DNA of 64,000 bases, from assembly GCA_017459865.1 (NCBI GenBank), contig JAFUCD010000004.1, forward strand, positions 62,001-126,000. The letters run 5' to 3'. Shown here piece after piece: positions 20,699-29,098 of the stretch. The DNA is from Oscillospiraceae bacterium (GTDB lineage: Bacteria; Bacillota_A; Clostridia; Oscillospirales; Oscillospiraceae). Each line of letters begins with the position of its first letter. Position 1 is the first letter of the stretch. The translations under genes were made by a program, and so were the position numbers. The notes under the pieces were generated by a model. That model did no database searches and had not been told where the DNA came from. It worked only from the letters and a program-made list of their open reading frames with translations.

Positions 20699-21760
20699 AT
20701 GAAACAACAAACGCGGCTTTCACAGGGCGTGCGCGACGCGCTGATCTCGGCGGGGATCTTTCTCGCGGCGACGGGCGTCTGCGCGCTGATGGCCCATATC
20801 CACGACGACAACAACCCCTTTGCGCCGCAGGTGTTCACGCTGGCGGTCGTGCTCATCTCCTATTTCACGCGCAGCTATGTGCCGGGCATCGTCTGCTCTC
20901 TGCTGGGCGTGGTATGTGTGAACGTGCTGTTCACCTATCCGTTTTACCGGATGAATTTCACCGCGACGGGCTATCCGCTCACGTTTGCGGTGATGCTGTT
21001 CGTGTCCGTGCTCGTGAGCGCGCTCACGACGCGGGTAAGGCGCGAGGAGCAGCTGCGCTTTGAGATCGAAAAGGAAAAGCTGCGGGCGGGGCTGCTGCGC
21101 GCCGCGTCGCACGATCTGCGCACGCCGCTGACCGGAATCATCGGCTGCAGCTCCGCGATCCTGGAGCAGGACGCGCTCTCGGACGCGGAGGTGCGCGCGC
21201 TGGTCCGGGAGATCCGCACCAGCGCGCTGTGGCTGCGCCGCGTGACGGAAAACATCCTCTCCGTGACGCGCTTTCAGGAAGGCGTTGTGCTGCACACAGA
21301 GCCGGAGACCGTCGAGGAGGTGCTCGGCAGCGCGATCCGCAAGTTTCGCCGCAACACGGGCAGCACGCTCTCGGTCACGGTCGGGAGCGACACAGAGTTT
21401 TTGCTCGTGCCGATGGACGGACTGCTCATGGAGCAGGTCTTCATCAACCTGCTGGACAATGCGGCGCGCCACGCCGCGGGCGCGACGCGGGTCGCCGTCA
21501 CGATGGCACGGGACCGTGACCGCGCGGTGATCACGTTTGCGGACGACGGCTGCGGGATCCCGCCGGAGCGGCGCGGCACGCTTTTTGAGCCCGGCGCGCC
21601 CAGCACATCGGCTGACGGCGGCATGGGCATCGGGCTGAGCGTATGCCGCGCTATCGTCGAGGCGCACGGCGGTACGATCGGGCTTGCAGCTTCGGCAGAC
21701 GGCGCAAGCTTTGTGATCCGTCTGCCGCTGGACACGTTGGAAAAGGAGGAGACAGAATGA
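20699..21760 (+). CDS. KdpD-like sensor histidine kinase, short form
   Basis: A 353-residue membrane histidine kinase, starting at MKQQTRLSQGVRD after GGGGAGGGG. Residues 12-110 contain four hydrophobic segments like the DUF4118 membrane domain of KdpD. The HisKA box is AASHDLRTPLTGIIG with the phospho-acceptor His near residue 138. The HATPase boxes are INLLDNAARHA, FADDGCGIPPERRG and GGMGIGLSVC. The large N-terminal KdpD/Usp domain is missing, as in many Bacillota short forms. Its stop overlaps the start of the response regulator gene. No kdpABC genes are within the window. Confidence 0.87.
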   Translation: MKQQTRLSQGVRDALISAGIFLAATGVCALMAHIHDDNNPFAPQVFTLAVVLISYFTRSYVPGIVCSLLGVVCVNVLFTYPFYRMNFTATGYPLTFAVMLFVSVLVSALTTRVRREEQLRFEIEKEKLRAGLLRAASHDLRTPLTGIIGCSSAILEQDALSDAEVRALVREIRTSALWLRRVTENILSVTRFQEGVVLHTEPETVEEVLGSAIRKFRRNTGSTLSVTVGSDTEFLLVPMDGLLMEQVFINLLDNAARHAAGATRVAVTMARDRDRAVITFADDGCGIPPERRGTLFEPGAPSTSADGGMGIGLSVCRAIVEAHGGTIGLAASADGASFVIRLPLDTLEKEETE

Positions 21761-22461
21761 TCCGGGACAAGGTTCTCGTCATTGAAGACGACACGGCGAT
21801 CCGCCAGTATCTGAAAACGACGCTGCACGCCCATGGATATGACGTTTTGCTGGCGGAGACCGGCAGAAGCGCCATGCAGACGATCACCTCCCATTGTCCG
21901 GATGTGATCCTGCTGGATCTCGGGCTGCCGGACACGGACGGAGGCGAGATCATTCGTTCCGTGCGCGCATGGTCGCGCACGCCGATCGTGGTCATCTCCG
22001 CGCGCGACACAGAGCTTGACAAGGCGAAGGCGCTGGACATGGGCGCGGACGATTATCTGACCAAGCCCTTCGGGACGGTGGAGCTGCTGGCGCGTATCCG
22101 GACGGCGCTGCGCCACACATGCACCGCCGTCGAGGACGAGGGACTCGCCCTGACGGGCTTCTATCGGGTCCGGGATCTCGCGATCGACTATAAGCGCCAT
22201 CGCGTCACACGCGCCGGCGAGGAGATCCGGCTCACGCCGAACGAGTTTCGCATCGTGGCGCTGCTCGGCAGGCACGCGGGACAGGTGCTCACCTATCAGA
22301 CCATCATGCGGGAGATCTGGGGACCCGCCGCCGTGGGCGACAACAAGGTCCTGCGCGTGCACATGGCGAACATCCGCCGCAAGCTGGAGCGCACGCCCTC
22401 CGAGCCGGAATACATCTTCACGGAGCTCGGCGTTGGTTACCGCATGGCGGAGGAGGAATAA
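21757..22461 (+). CDS. KdpE-like OmpR-family response regulator
   Basis: A 234-residue regulator starting MIRDKVLVIEDDTAIRQYL; the ATG overlaps the kinase stop (ATGA). The receiver domain holds the acidic pair EDD, the phospho-acceptor Asp in VILLDLGLPDTDGGEI, the Thr/Ser switch in VVISARD and the Lys in DYLTKPFG. The C-terminal winged helix (LTPNEFRIVALLGRHAGQVLT followed by VHMANIRRKLE) is of the OmpR/PhoB type. It is presumably phosphorylated by the adjacent kinase. The target genes are unknown; a potassium-related role is suggested only by similarity. Confidence 0.9.
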   Translation: MIRDKVLVIEDDTAIRQYLKTTLHAHGYDVLLAETGRSAMQTITSHCPDVILLDLGLPDTDGGEIIRSVRAWSRTPIVVISARDTELDKAKALDMGADDYLTKPFGTVELLARIRTALRHTCTAVEDEGLALTGFYRVRDLAIDYKRHRVTRAGEEIRLTPNEFRIVALLGRHAGQVLTYQTIMREIWGPAAVGDNKVLRVHMANIRRKLERTPSEPEYIFTELGVGYRMAEEE

Positions 22462-22472
22462 AAAGAATATCG

Positions 22473-22543
22473 GCGCGGTGTGGGCACCGCGCCCTACAGG
22501 GAAAGCAGATCCTTCTCCGTAGGGCGCGATGCCCACATCGCGC
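22473..22543. repeat. REPIN copy B
   Basis: GCGCGGTG-TGGG-CACCGCGC at 22473-22492 and GCGCGATG-CCCA-CATCGCGC at 22524-22543 with inward CCTAC...GTAGG. It is almost identical to copies A and D except in the middle spacer. It lies just after the response regulator gene. Confidence 0.88.
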
Positions 22544-22571
22544 CGTTTGGTTTTGCCAAAAAGACACGCTG

Positions 22572-22808
22572 TTATTCTTTCGGAAGCGCACGTCTGATCA
22601 GAAACAGCAATATGGTTACGGCGAATGAAATAAGACCGATCAGTTGGACCTGTCCGAGCGTGAGATCAATATGGAAAACGCGCAGAAATTTTTCATATCC
22701 GACAGAACCGAACAATTCAAAAACAATCCCCGAAATACCAATAAGAAGCCAAGGGAGCGCTGCGATCATCATAAGTAATGTGACAACATGTTTTATGGTT
22801 TTTCGCAT
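22572..22808 (-). CDS. Small membrane protein, unknown
   Basis: A 78-residue protein starting MRKTIKHVVTLLMMIAALP, with GGAGG 11 nt before the ATG. It has two hydrophobic helices: about residues 7-28 (VVTLLMMIAALPWLLIGISG) and about 53-71 (LIGLISFAVTILLFLI), and ends in basic residues RRALPKE. A longer frame upstream runs into a disrupted REP and is not credible. The codon use is AT-richer than its surroundings. I do not recognise a family. It lies between two REP copies, in a small insertion-prone interval next to the RAYT gene. Confidence 0.5.
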   Translation of the reverse strand: MRKTIKHVVTLLMMIAALPWLLIGISGIVFELFGSVGYEKFLRVFHIDLTLGQVQLIGLISFAVTILLFLIRRALPKE

Positions 22809-22827
22809 TTTATGAGACGCCTCCCAT

Positions 22828-22906
22828 CCGTAGGGCGCGTGTGAAAAGACCCCAAATCTATGATTTGGTCGGTCGTTCCATGCGTAAGCTATGCCCACAT
22901 CGCGCC
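22828..22906. repeat. REP copy C, split by a 51-bp insertion
   Basis: The right-hand half of a REPIN begins CCGTAGGGCGCG (22828-22839) and continues ATGCCCACATCGCGCC at 22891-22906, with 51 bp in between that intact copies lack. The insert carries a hairpin, CCAAATC-TAT-GATTTGG (22852-22868). The left hairpin half is absent. Confidence 0.75.
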
Positions 22907-22917
22907 GTGTCTATGTA

Positions 22918-23382
22918 TTATATTTCCTCATAATACCGATCCAAAGCCCATTTGTCTGGGTTCAAATCGATATAATTCCAACAGTTCAGATAATCTTGCT
23001 CGTCCCGAATGATATGGTCGTGAAACGAGGTCTGCCAGAGCGGTTTTCCGACGGATTTTGTCACCAGCGTTTTGAAGGAACGAATCAAGCTTGAAATGTC
23101 GCGGCGGTCGGGATTTGATGCATCATCCAGAAGAAGCAGCAGATGAATGTGATTCGGCATAATCACATAGTTCTGCAGACCCGGTATACGCAGCGCGTGG
23201 CGCTCCGCGATTTGCCCAATGTTTGTTAAAGCGATTGTTGCGGGGACTGTCGCGCCGTCGCCGGGGACAACGCATGACAGAAGCGGTTTTCTGCCAGCTG
23301 TACAGATCGTAATGAAGTAAGCGCCGTTTCTTGAATAATCATATCCGGGCAGGCGCAGATGTTTTCGGGAAGGTTTGTGCAT
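22918..23382 (-). CDS. REP-associated tyrosine transposase (RAYT, Y1 HUH family)
   Basis: A 154-residue single-domain Y1 transposase of the IS200/RAYT group. The start is MHKPSRKHLRLPGYDYS at 23382, after AAAGGAG. The fold markers are NGAYFITICT on the first strand, the metal-binding HUH motif in VIMPNHIHLLLLL, and the catalytic-tyrosine helix ending CWNYIDLNPDKW. Such enzymes nick single-stranded REP hairpins at a GTAG foot and are thought to spread REPINs. The gene is flanked by REP copies B and C on one side and D on the other, all with GTAG feet, so those are its probable substrates. It appears intact and single-copy here. Confidence 0.9.
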   Translation of the reverse strand: MHKPSRKHLRLPGYDYSRNGAYFITICTAGRKPLLSCVVPGDGATVPATIALTNIGQIAERHALRIPGLQNYVIMPNHIHLLLLLDDASNPDRRDISSLIRSFKTLVTKSVGKPLWQTSFHDHIIRDEQDYLNCWNYIDLNPDKWALDRYYEEI

Positions 23383-23415
23383 GAGGCATCTCCTTTGCGC
23401 TGCGTGCGAAAATCG

Positions 23416-23485
23416 GCGCGGTGTGGGCACCGCGCCCTACGATGGGGATAACCCTTTTTCGTAGGGCGCGATGCCCACATCGCGC
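23416..23485. repeat. REPIN copy D
   Basis: GCGCGGTG-TGGG-CACCGCGC at 23416-23435 and GCGCGATG-CCCA-CATCGCGC at 23466-23485, facing each other with GTAG feet. It sits 15 bp from the asnS stop codon and upstream of the RAYT gene. Confidence 0.88.
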
Positions 23486-23500
23486 CTTTCCCGCAATCGC

Positions 23501-24895
<1,395 letters not shown>

Positions 24896-24907
24896 GCTGT
24901 CACCTCA

Positions 24908-25795
24908 TTATACGATTATTTTCACTGCGGAGGGATGGTTCACCAGATGCACGACCTGGTGCGAGCCGCCGTCCTCCCCGTCCCGGGTCCAGGCGATCGG
25001 CTTGTCGAACGTGACGGTCAGATCCGCCGACTGCAGCAGGATCACGTTCACGCCGTCATATTTCTGCCCCAGCAGCCCGGAGGCGCTCCGGGTGAAGTCG
25101 GCAAAGCTCTTCGGCGTCGGCACGAGCAGGACCTCAAACTTGCCGTCCGAGAGGCTCACGAGATCCTTTTTCAGCTTTACGACGCCGGCGACGCGCGTGG
25201 AGTTCGATACGCCGCCGTATAGGACGTCGCCCTCGACCGTGCCGCCCTCATAGTCGATGCGGACATGGATGCTCTCCAGCTTGGAAAGCGCCCCCGCCGC
25301 GTGCAGCATATAGGCCAGATAGCCCAGCGCCGCCTTTTCGTTCTGCGGGGTCGCGTAGCTCACCTCTGTGAACGCGCCGAAGGCCGCGACATAGGTGAAA
25401 TACGCGTCGTTCTGGAACCCGCCGACGTCGAAGGGATGCGGCGTGCCCTGTGCGATGACCAGCGCCGCCTCGACCGTGTCCTTGGGCAGTCCCAGCGTGT
25501 TCGCCACGTCGTTCGTGGAGCCCAGCGGGATATAGCCGAGCGGCGGCGGATCCGGGATCTGCATCAGGCCAGCGATGACCTCGCTGAGCGTGCCGTCGCC
25601 GCCGATGCAGGCGATCGTGTCAAACTGCGGCGCAAACTCCGCCGCAAAGCGTGTGGCGTCGCCCTGCGCCTCGGTGAAAAACACCGTGGTGCGGTAGCCG
25701 CCCTCGCTGAAAATACGCATCACATCGCCGAAGCCGTCCTTATAGCGGGCCTTCCCGGCAACGGGATTTATGATGAGCATGAGTTTCTTTTTCAT
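24908..25795 (-). CDS. Diacylglycerol/lipid kinase family protein
   Basis: A 295-residue cytoplasmic lipid kinase of the DagK/YegS/BmrU family. The N-terminus reads LMLIINPVAGKARYKDGFGDV. The nucleotide-binding motif is IACIGGDGTLSEVIAGL and the following PLGYIPLGSTNDVANTL is the family signature. The acidic metal site is probably in SLSDGKFEVLLV. Likely substrates are diacylglycerol or undecaprenol-type lipids, not resolvable from sequence. It is upstream of asnS in the same direction and starts with MKKKLMLI after an AAGGGAGCA site. Confidence 0.9.
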   Translation of the reverse strand: MKKKLMLIINPVAGKARYKDGFGDVMRIFSEGGYRTTVFFTEAQGDATRFAAEFAPQFDTIACIGGDGTLSEVIAGLMQIPDPPPLGYIPLGSTNDVANTLGLPKDTVEAALVIAQGTPHPFDVGGFQNDAYFTYVAAFGAFTEVSYATPQNEKAALGYLAYMLHAAGALSKLESIHVRIDYEGGTVEGDVLYGGVSNSTRVAGVVKLKKDLVSLSDGKFEVLLVPTPKSFADFTRSASGLLGQKYDGVNVILLQSADLTVTFDKPIAWTRDGEDGGSHQVVHLVNHPSAVKIIV

Positions 25796-25873
25796 ATTGT
25801 GCTCCCTTTTGGGTTATCGTATGAAGCTGCCGACCGGATGGGTGCGGCGATCAGTTCCGTGTATCCCATAACG

Positions 25874-25910
25874 AAAAAAGGCATGACCATGATGGCCATG
25901 CCTTGTATTT
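25874..25910 (-). terminator. Terminator of rpsT
   Basis: AAGGCATG and CATGCCTT arms (25878-25904) with the A-run at 25874-25879 giving a U-tail on the minus strand. It lies immediately after the rpsT stop. Confidence 0.8.
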
Positions 25911-25915
25911 CGAGA

Positions 25916-26179
25916 TCAGCCAAGCTGGTTCATCTTCTGCGCCATCGCGGATTTGCGGTGCGCGGCCTTGTTCTTGTGGATCAGACCCTTGGACGCAGCG
26001 CGGTCAACAGCCTTGACAGCAACTTTATAGGTACTGACGGCGGCGTCATGATCGCCAGCGGCAACAGCGGCGTCAAACTTCTTCAGATCTGTTTTCAGCG
26101 CCGACTTCGCGGCCTTGTTGATCAGATTCTGACGCTTGGACTTGATGTCATTTTTCATCACAGACTTGATGTTCGGCAT
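25916..26179 (-). CDS. rpsT: 30S ribosomal protein S20
   Basis: An 87-residue, lysine-rich, all-helical primary binding protein of 16S rRNA. It has the family start MPNIKSVMKNDIKSKRQN, the middle AAKSALKTDLKKFD, and the C-terminal DRAASKGLIHKNKAAHRKS. A strong AGGAGGTGACG ribosome site precedes it. It is divergently transcribed from the spore protease gene gpr, the arrangement usual in Bacillota. Confidence 0.97.
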   Translation of the reverse strand: MPNIKSVMKNDIKSKRQNLINKAAKSALKTDLKKFDAAVAAGDHDAAVSTYKVAVKAVDRAASKGLIHKNKAAHRKSAMAQKMNQLG

Positions 26180-26380
26180 TTCCTAATCGTCACCTCCTAC
26201 CATAAAGTATACAGTCAATTTCTGACTTGGCAGTATTCTGCATTTGTTGATACTATCACGAAAGCGCTGAAAAATCAAGTATTTTTTTCATTTTTTCTTG
26301 ATTTTGTATACGCTTGTGTCTGCGGGAAAAACTGAACACAAGATGATGTGTTTTTTCGGCAATATGGAGGAGATTTTTCT

Positions 26381-27229
26381 ATGGACCATCCTGTTCGGAC
26401 CGACCTTGCGGTCGAAGCGAGAGCCCTGCACGCGGCAGATGCCGCGCTCTCCGGCGTCACAGCGGAGGAAACGCTGCGCGACGGCTTTTCCGTAACCACG
26501 GTGCGGATCACATCGGATGCAGGTTCAGATGTATTATGTAAACCAAAAGGCGTGTATCACACGGTCTCACTGGAGCCGGTGCTGCGCCGGGAGGACGATG
26601 CGTTTGCGCGTGCGGTCGGCGTGCTGTCCGTGCTTTTACGGCAAACGCTCCCCCTCTCGCCGGATATGACGGTTTTTGTTGTTGGGCTCGGCAACCGGGC
26701 GATCACGCCGGATGCGGTCGGTCCTGTGTCAGCCGAGCAGATTCTGGCGACGCGGCATCTGCGGGAACAGCTTCCGGACTCGTTCGGCAAACTTCGCAGC
26801 GTTTCTGTTCTGGCGCCCGGTGTGCTGGGTATGACCGGCATAGAATCGGCAGAGATGGTTCGAACGCTCTGTAAACAGGTCGGCGCTGACGCGGTCGTTG
26901 TGATCGACGCGCTTGCCTGCTCTGAGGCGGAGCGTCTGTGCCGCACGGTTCAGATCACCGACGCCGGGATCGTTCCCGGCTCCGGCGTTGGGAACGATCG
27001 CGCGGCGTTTGACCGGGACGGGCTCGGCGTTCCTGTGGCCGCGGTCGGTGTGCCGACGGTCATGGATGCCGGGATCGTCAGCGAGACGGACTCGTTGAAC
27101 GGCCTGTTCATCACGCCGCGCGATATCGATGCTGTTGTGAAGGATTTTTCAAAAGTTGTGGCTTATGCGGTCAATCTCGCGCTGCAGCCCGAGCTCACGA
27201 TCTCTGATCTGGATCTTTTGCTCTCCTGA
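26381..27229 (+). CDS. gpr: GPR endopeptidase (germination protease)
   Basis: A 282-residue aspartic-type protease that degrades small acid-soluble spore proteins at germination. The start is MDHPVRTDLAVEARAL after GGAGGAG. The early segment RTDLAVEA resembles the autoprocessing site by which the zymogen is activated. Other conserved parts are VFVVGLGNRAITPDAVGP, LAPGVLGMTGIES, DAVVVIDALACSE and the PGSGVGND region. Its presence supports endospore formation. It would be expected to be sigma-G controlled, but I could not confirm a matching promoter. Confidence 0.95.
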   Translation: MDHPVRTDLAVEARALHAADAALSGVTAEETLRDGFSVTTVRITSDAGSDVLCKPKGVYHTVSLEPVLRREDDAFARAVGVLSVLLRQTLPLSPDMTVFVVGLGNRAITPDAVGPVSAEQILATRHLREQLPDSFGKLRSVSVLAPGVLGMTGIESAEMVRTLCKQVGADAVVVIDALACSEAERLCRTVQITDAGIVPGSGVGNDRAAFDRDGLGVPVAAVGVPTVMDAGIVSETDSLNGLFITPRDIDAVVKDFSKVVAYAVNLALQPELTISDLDLLLS

Positions 27230-27232
27230 AGT

Positions 27233-27248
27233 TGTTTCACGTGAAACA
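27233..27248. promoter_or_regulatory. parS site 1
   Basis: TGTTTCACGTGAAACA, a perfect 16-bp palindrome identical to the widely conserved ParB/Spo0J binding site. It lies upstream of parA. Confidence 0.95.
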
Positions 27249-27278
27249 TCCTCAGAAGAAGCTCGTTTCACGAAGGAT

Positions 27279-27294
27279 TGTTTCACGTGAAACA
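27279..27294. promoter_or_regulatory. parS site 2
   Basis: A second perfect TGTTTCACGTGAAACA, 46 bp after the first. Between the two, at about 27264-27271, GTTTCACG forms a single half-site. ParB bound here would spread across the adjacent parAB promoter. Confidence 0.95.
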
Positions 27295-27309
27295 GCCCAG
27301 AAAGACATA

Positions 27310-27338
27310 TTGCAAAAAAAGAATATCCCTGTTATAAT
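27310..27338 (+). promoter_or_regulatory. Promoter of parAB
   Basis: TTGCAA (27310-27315) and TATAAT (27333-27338) with a 17-nt spacer. It lies 15 bp downstream of parS site 2, so ParB nucleation could affect it. Confidence 0.75.
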
Positions 27339-27366
27339 GATGCCAACCATTTAACAGGAGATTATC

Positions 27367-28182
27367 ATGGCCAAAATCATTGCCGTGGCGAACCAAAAAG
27401 GCGGCGTGGGGAAAACGACGACCTGCGTCAATCTGACGTGCGCCATGAAGAAACGCGGCAAACGCGTTTTGCTGGTGGACTGCGACCCGCAGGGCAACAG
27501 CACCTCCGGCATGGGCGTGGACAAGCAGAGCACGCCGAACTGTTATGATATGATGATCAACGGCGCGGCCGCAGCCGACTGTATTCGCACCACGAAATGG
27601 GGCGATGTGCTGCCCGCGAACGTGAACCTGTCCGGCTGTTCGGTAGAGCTGGTGCAGGTCCCGCAGCGGGAATATGTGATGAAAAACGCGATCTCAACGG
27701 TCGCGGACCGGTATGATTATATCTTCATCGATTGCCCGCCGTCGCTGGAGCTGCTCACGATCAATGCGCTGACCTGCGCGACCGGGGTACTGATCCCGGT
27801 GCAATGCGAATATTACGCGCTGGAGGGCATCGCCGATCTGGTGCGCAGCATCAAAATGTGCAACCGCGGGCTGAACCCCGAGCTCGGGATCGAAGGCATC
27901 GTAATGACGATGTACGACGGCCGCACCAAGCTTTCCGATCAGGTCGTGACCGAGGTGAGACGTTTTTTCGGCAAAAAGGTGTACAAGACCATGATCCCGC
28001 GCAACGTACGGCTCTCGGAGGCTCCGAGCCACAGGAAACCCGCGATCGCCTATGACAAGGAGTCGAAGGGCTCCCGCGCCTATCTCCATCTGGCGTCAGA
28101 GATAATCAAGCGAGAGGAAAAGGCAGCCGAAAAGGCAAAAAAAGAGAAAGCCAAAGCGGAGGAAGCAGATGGCAAAGGATAA
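27367..28182 (+). CDS. parA: Chromosome partitioning ATPase ParA (Soj)
   Basis: A 271-residue Walker-type ATPase that works with ParB in origin segregation and control of DnaA. It begins MAKIIAVANQKGGVGKTTT, containing the deviant Walker A KGGVGKTT. The Walker A' is LLVDCDPQGNSTSGMG and Walker B is YIFIDCPPSLELLT. The C-terminal tail is long, charged and lysine-rich (EKAAEKAKKEKAKAEEADGKG), probably helical. It overlaps the start of parB by 14 nt, so translation is probably coupled. Confidence 0.96.
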   Translation: MAKIIAVANQKGGVGKTTTCVNLTCAMKKRGKRVLLVDCDPQGNSTSGMGVDKQSTPNCYDMMINGAAAADCIRTTKWGDVLPANVNLSGCSVELVQVPQREYVMKNAISTVADRYDYIFIDCPPSLELLTINALTCATGVLIPVQCEYYALEGIADLVRSIKMCNRGLNPELGIEGIVMTMYDGRTKLSDQVVTEVRRFFGKKVYKTMIPRNVRLSEAPSHRKPAIAYDKESKGSRAYLHLASEIIKREEKAAEKAKKEKAKAEEADGKG

Positions 28183-29062
28183 GAAAAAAGGGCTCGGAAT
28201 GGGTCTGGACGCGCTCTTCGGCGAGGAATTCGAAACGACCGCCGCAGAGGAAAAAGACACGACCGAGCTTCCGATCGCAAAGATCGAGCCGCGCGCCGAT
28301 CAGCCGCGAAAGCATTTTGATGAGCAGGCGCTGCTGGACCTGAGCGAGTCCATAGAGAAGCATGGCTTGATCCAGCCCATTACAGTACGCCCGCTCGACA
28401 GCGGATACTATCAGATCATCGCAGGCGAACGACGATGGCGCGCCGCACGCAAGGCGGGGCTGGAGACCGTTCCGGTTCACATCATCACAGCCGACGAGCA
28501 AAAAGCCATGGAGATGGCGCTCGTCGAAAATCTGCAGCGCGAGGATCTGAATCCGATCGAAGAGGCGCTGGGCTATCAAACGCTGCAGAATGAATACGGC
28601 ATGACACAGGACGCCGTTGCGAAAACGGTGGGACGATCGCGACCAGCCATTGCAAACGCGCTGCGTCTGCTGGGTCTCAGCGAGCCTGTGCGGGAACTGG
28701 TCGAATCCGGGATGCTGTCCGCCGGACACGCCCGCGCACTGCTGCCGCTGGAGGACAGCGAGCTGCAGCTGGAAGCGGCAAACGCAGTCATTGCCAAGGA
28801 GCTGTCCGTAAGAAGAACGGAGTCGCTTGCAGCAGAGCTCCTGAAGGAAAAAAAGGAGCCCGCGAAAAGCAAGCCGCCGGCCGTAGACTATCTCGGAGAG
28901 TGCGCGCGCGAGCTGGAGCAAACGCTCGGACGACGCGTCCGCATGACGCAGGGCAGAAAAGGCGGGCGCATCGAACTGGAATTTTATGATGCCGACGACC
29001 GCGAGGCGCTGCTCGAGGCGCTGAAGCAGCTGCCGCGGCTGACACGCAGATATGAAAAGTGA
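28169..29062 (+). CDS. parB: Chromosome partitioning protein ParB (Spo0J)
   Basis: A 297-residue CTP-dependent DNA clamp that loads at parS. The N-terminal part GLGMGLDALFGEE is a typical ParA-interacting start. The ParB/CTPase domain shows IEPRADQPRKHFDEQALLDL and the GERRWRAARKAGL motif. The helix-turn-helix lies around TQDAVAKTVGRSRPAIANALRLL. The C-terminal dimer domain begins after residue 220. Two matching parS sites lie directly upstream of parA. Confidence 0.96.
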   Translation: MAKDKKKGLGMGLDALFGEEFETTAAEEKDTTELPIAKIEPRADQPRKHFDEQALLDLSESIEKHGLIQPITVRPLDSGYYQIIAGERRWRAARKAGLETVPVHIITADEQKAMEMALVENLQREDLNPIEEALGYQTLQNEYGMTQDAVAKTVGRSRPAIANALRLLGLSEPVRELVESGMLSAGHARALLPLEDSELQLEAANAVIAKELSVRRTESLAAELLKEKKEPAKSKPPAVDYLGECARELEQTLGRRVRMTQGRKGGRIELEFYDADDREALLEALKQLPRLTRRYEK

Positions 29063-29098
29063 TACGCAAACTTGATATAGAGGAGATAAAACAGAAAC

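Noticed and set aside
18701..23485. REPIN copies considered as a CRISPR array
   Set aside because: Copies are kilobases apart in intergenic sites, palindromic and paired; no regular spacers.
24896..24907. T-box riboswitch for asnS or serS
   Set aside because: Gaps of 12 bp before asnS and 36 bp before serS cannot hold a T-box, and no specifier hairpin was seen.
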